DNA of 6,735 bases, taken from Acidobacteriota bacterium (GTDB lineage: Bacteria; Acidobacteriota; Blastocatellia; Pyrinomonadales; Pyrinomonadaceae). Position 1 is the stretch's first letter; each line of letters begins with the position of its first letter. The stretch is taken from positions 1 to 6,735 of the forward strand of contig QHXE01000469.1 in assembly GCA_003222835.1 (NCBI GenBank). Reading direction: 5' to 3'. The position numbers and the translations under genes are program-made. Shown piece by piece: positions 5,405 to 6,735 of the stretch. The notes under the pieces are model-generated. The model had not been told where the DNA came from, searched no databases, and saw only the letters and a program-made list of their open reading frames with translations.

Positions 5405-5878
5405 TCAGGACAAACGGAGGTTCTTCAGGGACGCGCGAGCGACTCCGCCACCGATATCCGGCTTGATGACTAGTTCGAGTACAGCAACGTTGGAAAGCTC
5501 CACTTGATACTCTTCGACTTCGCGTAGGGATTCAGGTGGACTGAAATTCCACTGCTGGCGAACAATCTCATTAAGTGCGCTCCCGGGATCCGAAGACCAC
5601 CGCAAAACGAACTCTTGCGTACGCCGCATTTCGCCTTCCTCAAAAATAAGGGATATGCACCTGAACCTCTGCGGGTGATCGAAGATCAGTCGAATCGTTT
5701 GGCTGCCCGGCGCTGCCGCACGCCAGCCTCGCGCATCTGTGGAGACGAAGGCCGACTCGACCGGAAAGTCCTTGTCTTCCGACGTGACCTCAACCACGGC
5801 TGCACGCTCGATATCTAACCAACCTTCCCCGCAAGCCCGAATACGCTCTGCGGTCGGGGTGATGAGGCGCTTTCGCAT
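5405..5878 (-). CDS. Conserved hypothetical protein, discoidin (F5/8 type C)-like beta-sandwich
   Basis: 157 residues from ATG 5878. The order of features resembles a conserved proteobacterial family sometimes labelled carbohydrate-binding: RLITPT at 4-9, EVTSEDKDFPVESAF at 30-44, GWRAAAPGSQTIRLIFDHPQ at 51-70, EFVLRWSSDPG at 89-99, IVRQQWNFSPP at 105-115 and ARASLKNLRLS at the end. Alternating strands and the early ES(A/F)-xxxxxRGWRAxxPGxQTIRLxFxxPQ pattern fit a galactose-binding-like fold. No signal peptide or membrane segment is seen, so it should be cytosolic. A ligand is not known. The only ribosome-binding-site-like GGAG is about 12 bases upstream, a long spacer. A cluster of GGTA-type repeats lies upstream. 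The assignment to the family is fairly firm; the fold is inferred. Confidence 0.75.
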   Translation of the reverse strand: MRKRLITPTAERIRACGEGWLDIERAAVVEVTSEDKDFPVESAFVSTDARGWRAAAPGSQTIRLIFDHPQRFRCISLIFEEGEMRRTQEFVLRWSSDPGSALNEIVRQQWNFSPPESLREVEEYQVELSNVAVLELVIKPDIGGGVARASLKNLRLS

Positions 5879-5908
5879 TTTGCCAGTCTACTCCGTTCAA
5901 GCCGCGCC

Positions 5909-5957
5909 GGTAGAACACAAGCCCGAGGCGGTAAAACACGCGTAAGCGGTAACCACC
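5909..5957. repeat. Cluster of three GGTA-type direct repeats upstream of the discoidin-like gene
   Basis: On the plus strand, GGTAGAACAC (5909-5918), GGTAAAACAC (5930-5939) and the partial copy GGTAACCACC (5948-5957) begin 21 and 18 bases apart. The first two differ by one base. They sit 31-79 bases upstream of the start of the minus-strand gene at 5878, about two helical turns apart. This suits a regulator binding site. Confidence 0.35.
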
Positions 5958-6010
5958 CGGCGTTCTGGCCTAGCGCGCGAGGGGCGTGCGGGTCGGAGCG
6001 CAATGGATTG

Positions 6011-6229
6011 TCAGCGAAGTGATGCTCCGACTGCCGCGCGTCTCGCGAGGATTGTCGCCCAGCAGGCGGTGACTTGGTACGCGTCGTAGCCGATCCTGAG
6101 GAATCGCAGAATTCCCGGCACCACGCGGTGCACGCAAGAAACGAGATCCCGGAAGTCATCGAGCTCGTGGAGTGACTGGACCGACTGCCAGCCTTGGCCG
6201 GGCGCAAGCGGCGGCAGGTTCCGCCTCAT
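6011..6229 (-). CDS. Small hypothetical protein or 3' part of a broken gene
   Basis: ATG 6229 opens 72 codons ending with TGA at 6013-6011. The protein includes GQGWQSVQSLHELDDF and LRFLRIGYDAYQVTACWATI. Third codon positions are strongly G/C, as in the genes around it, which suggests real coding. No ribosome binding site precedes the ATG and no family is recognised. The frame may continue the shifted reading frame that ends just before it (6156-6404), in which case this is the tail of a pseudogene. Confidence 0.3.
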   Translation of the reverse strand: MRRNLPPLAPGQGWQSVQSLHELDDFRDLVSCVHRVVPGILRFLRIGYDAYQVTACWATILARRAAVGASLR

Positions 6230-6481
6230 GCGCGCGAACGCTGCGGAGCGCCTGAGCGCAGATGGCTTCGCGCAACTGTGCCTCGAGCTCGACCTTCCAC
6301 ACGAGCGTGGCAAACATCAGAATCACATCCGAGGGGGTTCTGATTGTCCAATGGCGGCTCGCGCCGAGGTCGAGCTTCGTCCAAATCGAATAATTGTGAA
6401 ATCCTTATCGAACATCGGTACCCGCGTGCCGCGGACACTGATCTTCTTGCGACCGTTGGATGCCGCCTTCTTTGTTGCCAT
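6156..6481 (-). pseudogene. Possible frameshifted small gene (start MATKKAASNGRKK)
   Basis: ATG 6481 opens a Lys-rich start (MATKKAASNGRKKISVRGTR, then VPMFDK). From about 6404 a different frame carries the better codon use and a protein-like sequence (HNYSIWTKLDLGASRHW, then IRTPSDVILMFATLVWKVEL and EAQLREAICAQALRSVRAHE), down to a TGA at 6158-6156. The original frame ends at 6323 in rare-codon sequence. One frameshift near 6404 would join them, and a second near 6229 would join the ORF at 6011-6229, giving about 155 codons. No family is recognised. The evidence is codon pattern only. Confidence 0.3.
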
Positions 6482-6612
6482 ATGAATCAATAATCTCTCA
6501 GTCGGCGCGCCATTGCCAGTGGCTGGCATCCCGCAACGGATTGATGACCCTGAGTCCCGCAAAGTGCTGCTCGTTGTCCTGTCAGCGGTTCCATTTCGCC
6601 ACGTTCGGAGAA
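6482..6612. other. Gap with a small inverted repeat and a possible coding relic
   Basis: The plus strand carries TGCCAG-TGG-CTGGCA (6514-6528), a 6-bp stem with a three-base loop. On the minus strand, 6581-6498 reads 27 residues that look protein-like (HFAGLRVINPLRDASHWQW) between two stops and without a start. It could be the remnant of a gene; it is not recognised. Confidence 0.25.
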
Positions 6613-6735
6613 TCATTCCTTGCGGAATGCGAGCACGTTCTGGGATTGCGCGTTCGGGCCGCTCGGTTTAACCGTCGCCGCCGCGCGCTGCAGCAGAGCC
6701 GGCGACACGTTCCAGCGGTGTCCGTCGTCGGTCAC
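6613..6735 (-). CDS. Unidentified protein, C-terminal 40 codons (partial)
   Basis: An open frame enters at the window edge and ends with TGA at 6615-6613. The visible residues, such as RWNVSPALLQRAAATVKP and NAQSQNVLAFRKE, have good codon use for this genome. No domain is recognised and the rest of the gene is outside the window. The first visible codon is GTG, so a very short complete ORF cannot be excluded, but a C-terminus is more likely. Confidence 0.45.
   Translation of the reverse strand: MTDDGHRWNVSPALLQRAAATVKPSGPNAQSQNVLAFRKE

Noticed and set aside
5223..5507. Plus-strand 94-codon frame
   Set aside because: Enters the convergent discoidin-like gene; composition unlike a protein of this genome.
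1..6735. CRISPR array, tRNA, rRNA, intact insertion sequence or phage integrase
   Set aside because: No regularly spaced repeats, cloverleaf, rRNA segment, or transposase/integrase motif was found on either strand by eye.

Overview
The window is a GC-rich chromosomal segment of proteobacterial character. The Mrp-DUF971 protein, the hybrid-kinase-type protein, the small heat-shock protein and the discoidin-like protein all look proteobacterial, probably beta or gamma. No RNA gene, CRISPR array, intact insertion sequence or tRNA was seen. Everything recognised as coding lies on the minus strand except one heat-shock gene.

Region 1 (1-1898, minus strand, read right to left) is an iron-sulfur gene group showing decay at its upstream end. 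It holds a headless C-terminal fragment of a SufR-like Fe-S-sensing regulator, a Rieske ferredoxin broken over three frames with both cluster cysteines changed to Arg, an intact Mrp-type Fe-S carrier ATPase fused to DUF971, and the first 26 codons of an Nfu/NifU-N-like scaffold overlapping the Mrp gene by 8 bp. The remains of the Rieske domain run in frame into the Mrp ATPase, in the place where a MIP18/DUF59 domain normally sits.

Region 2 (1940-3439, minus) holds a 408-residue protein built like the C-terminal part of a hybrid histidine kinase. It has a HisKA-like segment and a receiver domain, but no ATPase domain, no phospho-acceptor Asp and no conserved Lys. It is followed by an 84-base leader able to fold and a 62-codon acidic ORF with a good ribosome binding site.

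Region 3 (3440-4456) has a 297-base gap without a gene and a class I SAM-dependent methyltransferase on the minus strand.

Region 4 (4504-5404) has an Hsp20 gene on the plus strand behind a sigma32/sigma70-like promoter, with a short hairpin that would cover its ribosome binding site. It is followed by a 379-base convergent gap with a long imperfect hairpin and an 18-bp perfect palindrome.

Region 5 (5405-6735, minus) has a conserved hypothetical protein with a discoidin-like (F5/8 type C) appearance and a cluster of GGTA-type repeats upstream. It then has a stretch that looks like frameshifted coding sequence, and the C-terminal 40 codons of an unidentified gene running off the edge.

The most notable theme is loss of catalytic or cluster residues in otherwise recognisable genes: the Rieske cysteines, and the receiver Asp/Lys with the kinase His. 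Whether this is decay or recruitment to a new role needs comparison with relatives.
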